Shown here one piece after another: positions 12,640 to 22,273 of a DNA stretch of 64,000 bases (position 1 is the stretch's first letter; every line of letters begins with the position of its first letter). The translations under genes were made by a program, and so were the position numbers. The notes beneath the pieces were generated by a model that saw nothing but the letters and a program-made list of their open reading frames with translations, had not been told where the DNA came from and did not search any database. The DNA comes from Plumapathes pennacea. Lineage: Eukaryota; Cnidaria; Anthozoa; Antipatharia; Myriopathidae. The stretch is from positions 35,732,355 through 35,796,354 of the forward strand of contig OZ038462.1 in NCBI GenBank assembly GCA_964036295.1. Direction: 5' to 3'.

Positions 12640-13020
12640 CAGGACAAATGCCCCACCGTGCGGGCAAAAAACACGGTCAAATGTTCCTCCGGTTCGGCTC
12701 CACAGCCTGCAAAAACAATCTCTTTATGAAAGGAACAGTCACCGGATATGTTGCCAGGCAACGAAAAACAGAGTTCAGTCGGTGGAAAGTGAACAATCAC
12801 CACGAACAGCTGCAGTTCCAAATACAGTTTTACGTACGCCGTCACCAACAAGAGCGTCAAGACGAGCGCGCGCGCGAAGGAAAAGATGACGAAATCCTTT
12901 AATTTTTGACCGCTGACCAATATTTTGTTGATAGTAAAATGCCCGGCTCGGCGGGCAAAAACTTGAGTCAAATGCCCGGGGTAAGCCCGGAGAGGGTGGG
13001 GGGATGCCCGCAGTTGGAAT
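12640..13020. repeat. Upstream repeat ('CAAATGCCC' element) shared by CLN3 copies
   Basis: The segment opens with CAAATGCCCCACCGTGCGGGC and closes with CAAATGCCCGGGGTAAGC. Near-identical copies occupy 37140-37505 before gene B, and the 3' half occupies 57110-57275 before gene C. The same position in all three means that it predates the duplications. Frames on both strands through this segment are shared shadows, not genes. Confidence 0.75.
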
Positions 13021-13281
13021 TGACTCGTGAAGTACGTCAAAGATTGATGCTTGATACATACTAGTACTTGACAGCTATAATCACCACAGCGGAGCAGTTA
13101 AATTGACGCGATGCCAGATCTGTCGGGAGCTGATTTGGTTCATTTCGTATCGAATGACCCCACAAATCCTCTTCCGTTACCACACAAACAACTTACAACA
13201 CATTATTCGCAACCTAAAGCGACTTCTATAAAATAAAAGAAGTAATCAAACTTTCTCTAAATTTATAATTTCGCAGCTGAG
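13020..13281 (+). promoter_or_regulatory. Conserved 5' flank / putative promoter of CLN3-A
   Basis: About 240 bp before the ATG are highly similar in all three copies, including AGCAGTTAAATTGACGCG, CAGATCTGTCGGGAGCT and TTTCGTATCGAATGACCCC. A TATA-like TATAAAATA lies at 13227, 55 bp before the ATG. The last bases before the ATG (TTTATAATTTCGCAG at about 13263-13277) could also act as a 3' splice site of a 5'-UTR intron, so the true promoter may lie elsewhere. Confidence 0.5.
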
Positions 13282-16200
13282 ATGAACGCCGCGGTATCAC
13301 AGTCCAGCGAGAGCTTGAAGAACGCCGTGGCCTTTTTCATCTTCGGTTTCATTGCGTACTTCTATATGTTTGGAGTAAATTATGCGGCAGCAGAAGACAT
13401 ATTGGCCGGTACGAAGATATCTACCTCCGTCGTCTACATGTGTGACGTTGTACCTTACTTTCTGGGCTGCTTAATCCTGCCAATGTTCTTGCACATCCCC
13501 CCGTTACTATCAGTAATAATGGCGTGTTTACTGGATACAGTTGGTATTGTTCTTGTGGCAGTTACAGAAACTGTTGAAACCAAATTGATAGGGGTCATCA
13601 TGATCTCTCTGGCAAACTCTTTCAGCGATGTTAGACTTCTCTCGATGACGACATTCTATGAAGAAATAACGAGCAGGGCATACGCTGCTGGTACTGGATT
13701 TGGTTCTGTCTTCGGTGTCCTCTATTACACAGGTATAAATATATGTTTCCAAACATTTCCTCTCATTTCAAGTAATCTACAATGGCTTAAAAAACAAGAT
13801 AACAGAGGATAAATTCTCTGGTAATCAAATGAAGGTGCGTAACAATCACTGACAAACAAACGGCTTAACAACAAAAGCCGTTCTCCAAAGAATCGAGTCT
13901 TACCTTGTGCGGTCGTGTCACTCCCTTGACCTTGAAGACAACTGGCGACGGACCACGAAAAACCTTTACGAAAAACATGATAAAATGAGTGTCTTCTGAA
14001 ATGTTTAGTTGAGAACAAAAATGACAATTATCTCACCTTCAGTGGTCGCGTCCTCAGCTTGGATAGACGGCGAAAGCAAACCTTGTGAAAATCACGACGA
14101 ATCTAAAGGCAATGAGTGAAATGAAATGAGTGACCTAGCTTCTTGTTGGCTTTAAAACTTTAAACAGAATTCTCACCTCGGCTTGGTTCGAAGGCAACGA
14201 TCGAGAGGATTTTGCTTTCAGTTCGGATCGATGTGATAAATTATAACAAAATAAAACAAAACATAGGAATCTACCCAAATGAATAGATCTATTACTCATA
14301 CAATGCGATTTGTGATCAGTGAATTAAATCCACCCTCTCAAATCGGAGTTGCTTGAGAGTGACGCTGATAAATTCCAAACCACATGATCTTACCGGTTCA
14401 TTTCGTCCATATAAGGAATGAGGCGGCCTGAGAAAGAGCGTTACGGACGGACGGACAAAAGTGGCTTAGCGTATTATTATATAGATAATAATAATAAACA
14501 AGCATATTCACATCCAGGGAGATCACGTCACAATATGTGATTTTCAGTCAAGAGGCCATGCAGGACGAAACTATAGCAAATAAAACCGACCAAAACAACA
14601 ACATTGTAAGTATCTAAAAGGGTAAAAATCAGCTAGACAATTTGATAACAAACAGTTTGATATATAACATGCCTATCAATTGATAACATCTAAATAACAA
14701 TCCGCTGGAAAGTGGTCATTTGGGAGGGGGGTGATACCATAAGGCTTCCGAAGCTGATGTGTGCATATTTTTGTCCAGGACAAACTTTTCAGCTTCGTTC
14801 TGTAACAGTTGGACACTATTCACAGAGTGACATTTGATTTATCTCCCCATGCAACACGTAATCCAGAGTCATCCTCGGAGACCCAGGGGCAGATCGTGGG
14901 GCGGCGGTGAAAAGAACGGCGGGCAAAAAGCGGCGGAGGGGGAGGGGGAGGGGGGAGAAACGAAGAGGAGGAAAAGAGCCCCTGGGAACACAGTCTGTTC
15001 AGACCAGTATTGAAGGCGTGAGACAGGCGCGCCGCCGATTGGGCGAAAAAAGTTACCAATTGTATTTTTTCGCCCAATCAGCGATTGTCGTCAAATGCCG
15101 GCTGTCAAAAGTCCATCAAAAGATTAAAAGATTAAGCGCGTTTACGTTTCGTTCGGCAAGATGGGAGAAGCTATAAATTTTCTGTGTGATTATTTCCAAA
15201 TGTCAAGGAGTTGAAAGCCGAGCAGAAATTGATCGTGGAGAATGTTGTGAAGGGAAGAGATGTGTTTGGAAAGCTGCCAACGGGATTTGGCAAGAGTTTG
15301 ACCTTTCAAGTTTTGCCAGTCGTTGCGAAAGCGATGAATGCTGCGGGCCAGAACTTCCCCGCTTCTCCGCTGGTCGTTGTTCTGTCTCCTCTGTCGTCGA
15401 TCATACAAGACCAGGTCGCATACCTTTGATCAATTGGTTTCAAAGCTGCGTTTGTGGGGGAGAACGCAGACGAAGACCGACGTATCCTTGGAGGAAAAGG
15501 ACGCTTCGACTTCTTGTACGGTCCTGAAACGTTTGTCGGCAACCAAAAGTACCGTGAAATTACGACCAGCGGAGAAGCGGGGAAGTTCTGGCCCGCAGCA
15601 TTCATCGCTTTCGCAACGACTGGCAAAACTTGAAAGGTCAAACTCTTGCCAAATCCCGTTGGCAGCTTTCCAAACACATCTCTTCCCTTCACAACATTCT
15701 CCACGATCAATTTCTGCTCGGCTTTCAACTCCTTGACATTTGGAAATAATCACACAGAAAATTTAATAGTTTCTCCCATCTTGCCGAACGAAACGTAAAC
15801 GCGCTTAATCTTTTAATCTTTTGATGGACTTTTGACAGGCGGCATTTGACGACAATCGCTGATTGGGCGAAAAAATACAATTGATAAATTTTTTCGCCCA
15901 ATCGGCGGCGCGCCTGTCTCACGCCCTCAATACTGGTCTGAACAGACTGTGTTCCCAGGGGCTCTTTTCCTCCTCTTCGTTTCTCCCCCCTCCCCCTCCG
16001 CCGCTTTTTGCCCGCCGTTCTTTTCACCGCCGCCCCACGATCTGCCCCTGGGTCTCCGAGGATGATCCAGAATAGGCAGTAATCACCGTTTTAGCAAAGG
16101 TTGCTTTCGTTCTTCTGAGAGACTTTAAGATACAGGTGCTTGATCCTGCACAGCAGCCCCAGGCTTTGAGATACTTTGCCTTTGATGTAGTCGATATAGT

Positions 16201-17725
16201 CCCACCATGACAGCGTTTTATCTTTTATCCTGCCCAGGTACTTGTAAGAATTAACCTTATCCAGTTTCTTGTCCTAGAACTTCAAGGTATTTTCTTTGCG
16301 AAGTCAATTTCCTTGGGTCGCCTACTATCAGGATGAACTTAGACATGAAATGTGTTGACACATGCTGTAAAATTCATATTACTATGCTGTGAGTCATCCT
16401 GGATTCTAGAGGATGCTTTTTAGCCGGTCCTCCCTCCCCTATCATTTTTGTAGCTTGTGTATGTATGAGTTTAATATCTCGTTCTCATCAATGTTTAAAC
16501 CTGTTTAAAAGGTGTTTAATAAAACTTGCTTAGTTAGGTCGGCCGCCCTACAATGGGCGTACCGCAAAACTAAACTGGTTTAAAACCCGTCCAACTAAAC
16601 AATCTGTGCAAGGTGGTGTAAAATGTTGCGTAATTAACACAAAATCAAACCAGGTTTTAGGAAACGCAGTCTGGTAAACTCGGTCTAATTAAACGGATTT
16701 AGTTGATGTGAATAGGGTATTAGTTCAATTTTTTAACTTGCCTCTAAGGATGATGGAAATACTAGGGGAGTCCATTCTAACAAACGCTGTTTCGGGAGAG
16801 CGGCAGAATTTTGTCGGGAGCTAAACATTTTGTCGGGAATCGGCAGAAAAACAATTTACTGTACGATTATGACTTCAATATCCCTGCCGTCTCTTTTCCC
16901 ACAGGTATGACCACATGGTTCTGTGTTTCAATGAAGACCACATTGTTGCTGATCGCTTGGCTGCCATTTCTGTTCCCAGTATTCTACGGGCTCATGGACA
17001 AGAAACACAGTCAGTTCTCTAAGACAACCACCCATCAGGGTATCCCATACAGCCCCCTTAACCATTCCTTGCACGAGGAACAAGTCCGTCTCACATACAA
17101 ACAAAAATTTAAAGTAATTTGGCACGATATGCCACTTGCCTTGTCGTTTTACGCTGGATTTCTTGGAAGGGCCCTTTTGCTGCAGGCCGTTCTTACGACA
17201 GTGGTGTTTTCTGACGCTCCCTTTAGCCCACGTGATCATTATCAGTACTACCTCATTACCATAGTTGCTGGTGAATTGCTAGGAAAGTCGTATGGAATGA
17301 TCGTTCTATTGCTGAGCAAGGTGTGCAAGCTTCCACAATACACGAGGCACACCTGGGTTTTTGCTTCACTAATTATCATCTTTTTAGTATTCGTAGTTTG
17401 TGTCGCCTGGTTCCGCTTCCTACATCATGTTTGGATTGTTATCGTAATCTGCTTTCTTGTCGGTCTTTGTACAGGAGTCCTATTTGACTTCACCTTTGCG
17501 GCAGCCAAAGGCGAACCAAAATCTCTCTCAAAGGAGTTTTCACGGGCATTTCTGATGTTTCCTCTCTCTGTAGGGATAGTTTTCGCTTGTTTCCTGGGAA
17601 TGTACATCGAGCCTTTGCTGAACGAGCGTTGTGAGTATGTTGTTAGAAATGCCACACAGTGTCTGACCAGAATAACGCACAATGAAAGGAACGCCGACAT
17701 GTGCCTTGGTAGCATCAGCGGTTGA
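13282..17725 (+). CDS. CLN3 (battenin)-like lysosomal membrane protein, copy A
   Basis: Two coding exons: 13282-13732 and 16905-17725. The donor is CACAG|GTATAA and the acceptor CCCACAG|GTATGA; they join in phase 1 through a Gly codon, giving 423 residues against 438 in human CLN3. Seen: about 11 hydrophobic segments; KNAVAFFIFG and AAAEDIL near the N terminus (human RNAVGFWLLG, SAAHDIL); TTFYEEITSRAYAAGTGFGS (human TAFY...SSGTGGAG); and a C-terminal half ending FLGMYIEPLL. Family knowledge: CLN3 is a multipass lysosomal protein needed for glycerophosphodiester clearance. The large luminal loop after TM1 is nearly absent, the C-terminal CaaX box is missing (ends CLGSISG), and YSPL in the central loop fits a YxxPhi sorting signal. 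A codon insertion gives SKVCKL where B has KCKL. The 3.2-kb intron contains a LINE relic split by a palindromic element. Spacing to copy B is 24.5 kb between the ATGs. Confidence 0.82.
14868..16065 (+). mobile_element. Palindromic (foldback) DNA transposon with RecQ-helicase fragment
   Basis: Arms 14869-15377 and 15562-16065 are near-perfect inverted copies (about 505 bp each), with termini TCATCCTCGGAGACCCAGG. They are separated by a 184-bp spacer. The site is flanked by a TCCAGA duplication (14862-14867 and 16066-16071). The orthologous sites in introns B and C read uninterrupted (ATTCCAGAATAGG, AATCCAGAATAGG), which proves a later insertion. Reading inward, each arm starts a helicase frame (MGEAINFLCDY..., then a frameshift) with Walker A LPTGFGKSLTFQ and motif Ia VVVLSPLSSIIQDQV, the RecQ family signature. 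The spacer continues the helicase past one TGA. So the element is the 5' part of a RecQ-encoding transposon plus its inverted copy. I cannot name the superfamily. Confidence 0.8.
15160..15561 (+). pseudogene. RecQ-like helicase N-terminal fragment (left arm plus spacer)
   Basis: ATG at about 15161 opens a short frame that breaks at TGA after 17 codons. The continuing frame from 15211 carries LKAEQKLIVENVVKGRD, Walker A GFGKS and the motif Ia-like SPLSSIIQDQV, then a TGA at about 15427, then FKAAFVGENADEDRR in frame up to the arm junction. The family is a 3'-5' superfamily 2 DNA helicase; here only roughly the first third of the helicase core is present. A mirror copy without the spacer extension occupies 15728-15562 on the minus strand. 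Cannot be functional alone. Confidence 0.75.
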
Positions 17726-18619
17726 TGTCGATGTATCTTCGTCACTTTATTTCGGCTGTTAAGATGAGAGAGGCAAAGTACAGAAGTACATTAGTTCCTC
17801 AAACGCACTAAAACATTTCACCTTTTGGCCCGGATTGCCAAAGGCGAGATGCCGACTATAAAAAGTAACTTAGATGGGGAAATACTTATCACGTAGCTAA
17901 AGGTTCATAAAACCTCTTACAAAAGATGCCGACCCACTTTCGAGAACAAGTGTGGAAGTGAACACCGTTTATAACATACATATTTATACATAAATTATAC
18001 ACGTACATATAACATACATATATAACGTATTTGCTTTTTATCTACCACAGCATTTTTATACGAGGCCTCACCTATATACTTACATCAAAGCCCAGTCAGG
18101 CCGGGATTTTCCGGGGTTAAAGCTTGGCCAGTTTACTGAGGTATGCCTGGCACAAGGCCGGGCTTTGACCGGGCTTATCCCAAGATAAAAATCCGGGGAA
18201 TCCCGGGGTAAGCGGGGCTAGCCTGGCCCACAAATCAGGCCCCAGCTTGACCGGGGTTACCTCGGCGAGGGCAGACCAGATAGTTTTCCGTTGGTATTTA
18301 CATGGAGTGTTGTCTGCCCCTTGACTGACTGACAGACGAACATTATATTTCGAGATGGCGATTCGCTTGGAGTCTCAAATTAACGCAATACTACACCACT
18401 AGCATCGTGATTATTACCCTCGCAGGGCTCGGGGATAATACGTAACGAATAAAAAAAGTGATAACAAGTTTTGTCGCGTGAAAACGCGACAGATGCTGGG
18501 ATTCAAGTTTGGTGTGGCAAGTGTCCGCACGCACCATAAGAATTGTTGAATAAGCAATCTCTGGACTAGAGCGAGACTCCCAAGAGTGATCAACTTCAAT
18601 TTTCTCTTTCAATTTCTCA
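17726..18619. other. CLN3-A 3' flank and GC-rich repeat
   Basis: 17726-17940 is similar to the 3' flank of copy B (40174-40400), for example ATTGCCAAAGGCGAGATGCC. No AATAAA is evident close behind the stop. From 18085 to 18265 lies a GC-rich imperfect repeat with GGGCTTTGACCGGGCTT and CCGGGGTAA motifs and no coding content. At 18330-18370 a segment (GACGAACATTATATTTCGAG) recurs at 42600-42650. Confidence 0.5.
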
Positions 18620-18890
18620 CCGGAAAAATATTATACAGTATGGGGAACTTGGCTTTTGATTTACTCAAGTGAACCTGATTAAACTATAAGTTATAATCAC
18701 AAAACTTGTACATTTGCTTCAAAAGGATGAGAGAATCCACATTTTGAGTTTGGGAGTAATTTCGTGACTTATCTCATTTCATGCATAATTGTTTTGACAG
18801 TTTGACTTCGAACATTTGTTTCTAATCACAGGCCACAATTAATCTAGCCTGCGCTTCAATACTTACCTGTTTTTCGTCTTCCAAATTGTG
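18620..18890 (+). repeat. Partial copy of the 1-kb interspersed repeat R1
   Basis: Segments such as TTTTGACAGTTTGACTTCGA and TTAATCTAGCCTGCGCTTCA match 46850-47095 in the same orientation, and 31336-32345 and 33288-34430 in reverse. Only the 3' quarter of the family is present here. The plus-strand frame at 18959-19453 just beyond shows no recognisable motif. Confidence 0.65.
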
Positions 18891-19515
18891 TTTCTTCTAC
18901 CAGGCTTTATAAATTTCCAGTCGGCCTGTTTCATTTCAGAGCTATTATCACCGCGGTTTTGATGAATTCACGGTTGTTTGACGAGCATATACTAAAGCTG
19001 AAAAACCCCGCCGGGAGCCACTTCAGCTTGTCGAAATGGTATCGTTTGATTATGTTTGCTTTCCTTCGCTTAGTTTTAACCAGCTGGACGAATAAAAATG
19101 CGAAAGTGAATACAATGAACAAAAACCGCAAGAGCGCAAGTACATGTCAACAAAAATCTCACGTTACATACTTTGAAACTCAGCCAAGAAAAGAAAGGCT
19201 TCCACGCCGCTTGCACGTGAACATCATCCAATCAGAATATAGGATTTTTGTTTACACGTCAATCAAACTTCAAAATCCCAGAGGGGGGACTTCTTTTACC
19301 AATGGTCATGATACCTACACTGTTTTTCGGGTGAAAACAATTATATGCTGGGCCCTTAGGCCCAGCATAAAAAGTAAGACATGGCAGGGACACCACAACA
19401 ACGATACGCCCATTACTGCGGGCCGAGATTTAAAACCAATAAAGAAAAACTAAAACTAAAAGCAGCAGCCGCTAATCCTAATCATCAAGTTGTGGGCATC
19501 AGAGTTACAGGTAGT

Positions 19516-19807
19516 AAAAAAATAAAAAAAATAAAATAAATCACTTTATTTAAGTCTCAATGTATTTAGCACTTGCCGTGCTAATTGGGGAGACTTGAAA
19601 TGCAGAAAGCAAATATCATAAACTGAACGCAAATGTGTTAAGAATCCCAACTGGTCGGAGGCTAACCAGTTGGCTATCTACAAAGTGTGGCCGAGGATTT
19701 GAACTCAGGGCTACCGTGTTGCAAATTCAGCTAGTGGTCAGAGCGGGACTTGAACCTGGGACCTCCGGATTTCAAGTACGGCGCCCTAACCACTCGGCCA
19801 CATTGCC
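19516..19807 (-). mobile_element. tRNA-derived SINE
   Basis: On the minus strand the head reads like a tRNA: box A TGGCCGAGTGG (19790-19800), an anticodon loop region ACTTGAAATC that fits tRNA-Ser(TGA), and box B GGTTCAAGTCC (19746-19756). A second box-B-like GAGTTCAAATCC follows near 19700. The body ends in an A/T-rich tail (about 19518-19555). The head diverges from a true tRNA and continues without a 3' terminus, so I call a SINE transcribed by RNA polymerase III, not a tRNA gene. Confidence 0.75.
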
Positions 19808-19849
19808 TCCGTATACAGATACAGTACACAGTACAGATACTTTATAGGT

Positions 19850-20515
19850 TCTGGGTCTTCATGGTCGTAAGTACTTGACAGAGAATTTTGTAGTAGGTAT
19901 AATGAACTGTTTTAAAATGATTACAGAAAGTTCACATGCTAGGGATAGTTTCAGGTCGTTAGCAAGTGCATTCCAAGTTCTGGTTACTAGGCGAAATGAA
20001 GTACCTTTGAAAAGTTGAGGTTTTACATTTAAGTGTCAAACATTTTACTACTTTTAAGTTTCTACTTGATCTAGTGGCTCTGGTGGAGGTGCTTACAGTT
20101 GAAGTATGGCAGGATAAATTTTACTACACAAGACAGCTTTGAAAAAGTCAAGATATTCGTGCCAGTAGGACCTGGGTATAGAAGGTGCAGTTTGATCAGT
20201 CAATCCTTAGGTTTCCTGACAGTGGAAAGGTCAGTCAAGAACAATTTTTGTGGCCCGTCGCTGGACCCGCTCCATCTTTCTAATAAGATCCTTTGATTGT
20301 GGCGCCCACACTTCAGAGGCGTAACCAAGGTGGGACAACACTAACACCAGATAGATGGTGCGTCTAACTGAAGCTTTCGTGATGTATCTCGTATTGCGCT
20401 TCACGAACCTAGTATCCTCTTTGACTTTGAAAATTGTTCATACACCTGCTTCTACCAAGAAATGTTTTCGGAAATGTACACCCCGAGGTCCTTCTCCGTT
20501 ATGGTAAGTTTTCGG
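19850..20515 (-). pseudogene. LINE reverse-transcriptase 3' remnant
   Basis: The minus strand translates, through frameshifts and stops, to EKDLGVYISENISW near 20500, then SVRRTIYLVLVLSHLGYASEVWAPQ, RKMERVQRRATKIVLD and SYWHEYLDF. This order is diagnostic for the region C-terminal to the reverse-transcriptase catalytic core of L2/CR1-type and related LINEs. There is no 5' part, so it is a dead truncated copy. Confidence 0.75.
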
Positions 20516-20750
20516 GTCGATATAAATTTATTAAGTTCGACTTTTGAGTTAGACGTCGATCTTGATTCAGTCGACCTAAACTAAGTCGATCTCGGTTATG
20601 CTGTTTCGATCAAAATCAATTCTTGAGTAAGACAAGTTTTTGGGTCGACTAAAATTAATTAAGTTCGACTTTTAAGTTAAACGTCGATCTTGATTCAGTC
20701 GACCGAAATTCAGTGGATCTTATGCCGTTCTAATCGACTCCTCCAGTCGA
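20509..20750 (+). repeat. ~128-bp tandem duplication rich in TCGA motifs
   Basis: TTCGACTTTTGAGTTAGACG and CGTCGATCTTGATTCAGTCG in the first unit return about 128 bp later as TTCGACTTTTAAGTTAAACG and CGTCGATCTTGATTCAGTCG. Two units only, with 10-15% divergence by eye. No frame of interest. Confidence 0.8.
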
Positions 20751-21125
20751 TTAGATCGACGAGTCTATCAAAAATCAATTTTAATTGTGACAAATGTCGA
20801 ACTTATCATACGCTTAAATTTTTTTATGTAGTTCAACGCATGCCAAGACGTTTAGCTCTGGCCTTGGACGAAGGGCTATAAAAGCTTGCTTGTCACCTCT
20901 ATACGTTATTGTTTGTGATGATATTTGACGCCCGACCGGGACACCCACTATGCGTTATTGTTTGCGATACAAGCGCCGCGCAACATTTAAACACCCAAAT
21001 GCGTTTCATACATTTGCAGGTTATTTAGCGGAGTAAGATGGTAGCGAGAAAAAGAAAGGAGCAATCATGTATGTCTCCATCGATCACAGACGCAATCGTT
21101 AAAACATCGCGGAGGAGCGAGTCAA

Positions 21126-22009
21126 ACTGGAGTGTCGGCCGATAATTATATCGATTGATAATGTACCGATCAATTTGAAACTCGCACATCCCCCCCCCCC
21201 CCCCCCCCCCCCCCGGGCATACCCCGGGCATTTGACCGCCTCCCTTACCCGGGGAGGCGGGAATTTGACCAACCGCTCTCTCCCGGGGTGGGGCATTTGA
21301 CCACAACCACGGAGGGGTGGGGAATTTGAACTCGTTCCCTCAATTTCGCCCTGCTTTACGCGAAAGTGTTTTAGCTGTGCGTACGTTGTGTGCTAAGTGT
21401 TTATTTTGTCTAAATTGAGAGGCATATCAGTGAATGTTCCAAGCACAACCTTCATTCATCGAGGATCAATCTCCGATGTTGCGCCGTTACGATTTAAACA
21501 ACTCGCAATAAAGCGCTGTTTCGTTCAAGGTATGGTTTGAAACCTTATCATTGGATGCTAAATAAATGCACTTTGTTAGCCGTACGGTTTAAAGAAAAAT
21601 GTCAACGACTTTAATACCCTCGGCACGTCGGAACACGACTCGCGGCATTTCTTGTCAACAAACGTGTCAATCCCCTTCGACTTTTTTCCCTTTGCCCATT
21701 ATATAAATAGTTCATAAATCTGCTTCAGTCTTGCAATCATTCGTATTTACTTCCTACAGTGTAATTCGCATAAAGAAACAATTTTAGCCAACGTACTCAC
21801 CGTTATCGAGCTCGGACGCGCGCGACTTTCACAATAACAAATCAAATTGTTAGACGTGTATCTGTTTTTCAGCGTTTTTTTGCCCCGGGGGTGGGGCATT
21901 TGACCACTAAATTCAGCCTTAAACCGGGGCATTTGAACAGTCATTTTGGCACGAGGGTGGGGAATTTGACCATCGGAAAATCGAAAAGTTCAAATGCCCG
22001 GGGGGTTGC
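21126..22009. repeat. Left part of a G-tract MITE interrupted by the Gypsy element
   Basis: GATCAATTTGAAACTCGCAC plus a C tract (from 21189) is the inverse of 28447-28500 (G tract, then TGCGAGTTTCGAATTGATC). Subterminal GGGGTGGGGCATTTGACC units occur at 21216-21325 and 21880-22000. The Gypsy insertion splits the right G tract, with TTGC duplicated on either side, so the MITE was there first. Confidence 0.65.
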
Positions 22010-22182
22010 TGTAACAGTTAAATCTCCAGTAAATATCGAGGACTTCGCATAACGACAACAACACTTTTAATCTCGTCGTGAACTTCTTCCGAAAACTACT
22101 TCGTAGCACGTGATGTGCTAAATATGGTAACCGGAACCGGAAACGAATAAAGGAACAGAATCGATAGCTAAATCCGGTTACA
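22010..22182 (-). repeat. 3' LTR of Gypsy element
   Basis: 173 bp, identical to the partner at 28270-28442. The length is short for the family. It is preceded on the sense strand by the purine-rich tract at 22183-22192. Confidence 0.95.
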
Positions 22183-22273
22183 TTCCATCCTTACAAAAAT
22201 GAAAGGAACTAAAAACAGAACGAGCCTAAACAAAACCAACAGTTACATGGCGGTCAGTTTGTAAAATAAGGCT

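Larger units (their letters stand above)
14741..16380 (-). pseudogene. LINE reverse-transcriptase C-terminal remnant in CLN3-A intron (split)
   Basis: On the minus strand, 16380-16066 and 14867-14741 translate in broken frames to residues typical of the region after the LINE reverse-transcriptase core: a 'LDNS.KYLGV' motif, then WGDKSNVTL and QNEA.KFVLDKN. The same remnant lies in the introns of copies B (38726-39070) and C (58170-58470), so the insertion predates gene duplication. In A alone it is split by the RecQ-bearing palindrome. Confidence 0.7.

Noticed and set aside
12639-13059. Overlapping frames of 84-133 codons on both strands upstream of CLN3-A (and the same at 37143-37527)
   Set aside because: They lie wholly within the repeated 'CAAATGCCC' element. 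Frames on both strands recur only because the element is duplicated, and no domain is seen.
18959-19453. 164-codon plus-strand frame
   Set aside because: No recognisable motif, unusual composition, and it overlaps repeat DNA on the 5' side.
19736-19807. tRNA-Ser gene on the minus strand
   Set aside because: Box A, box B and a TGA anticodon context are present, but the head runs on into a long body with a second box-B-like motif and an A-rich tail, which fits a SINE.
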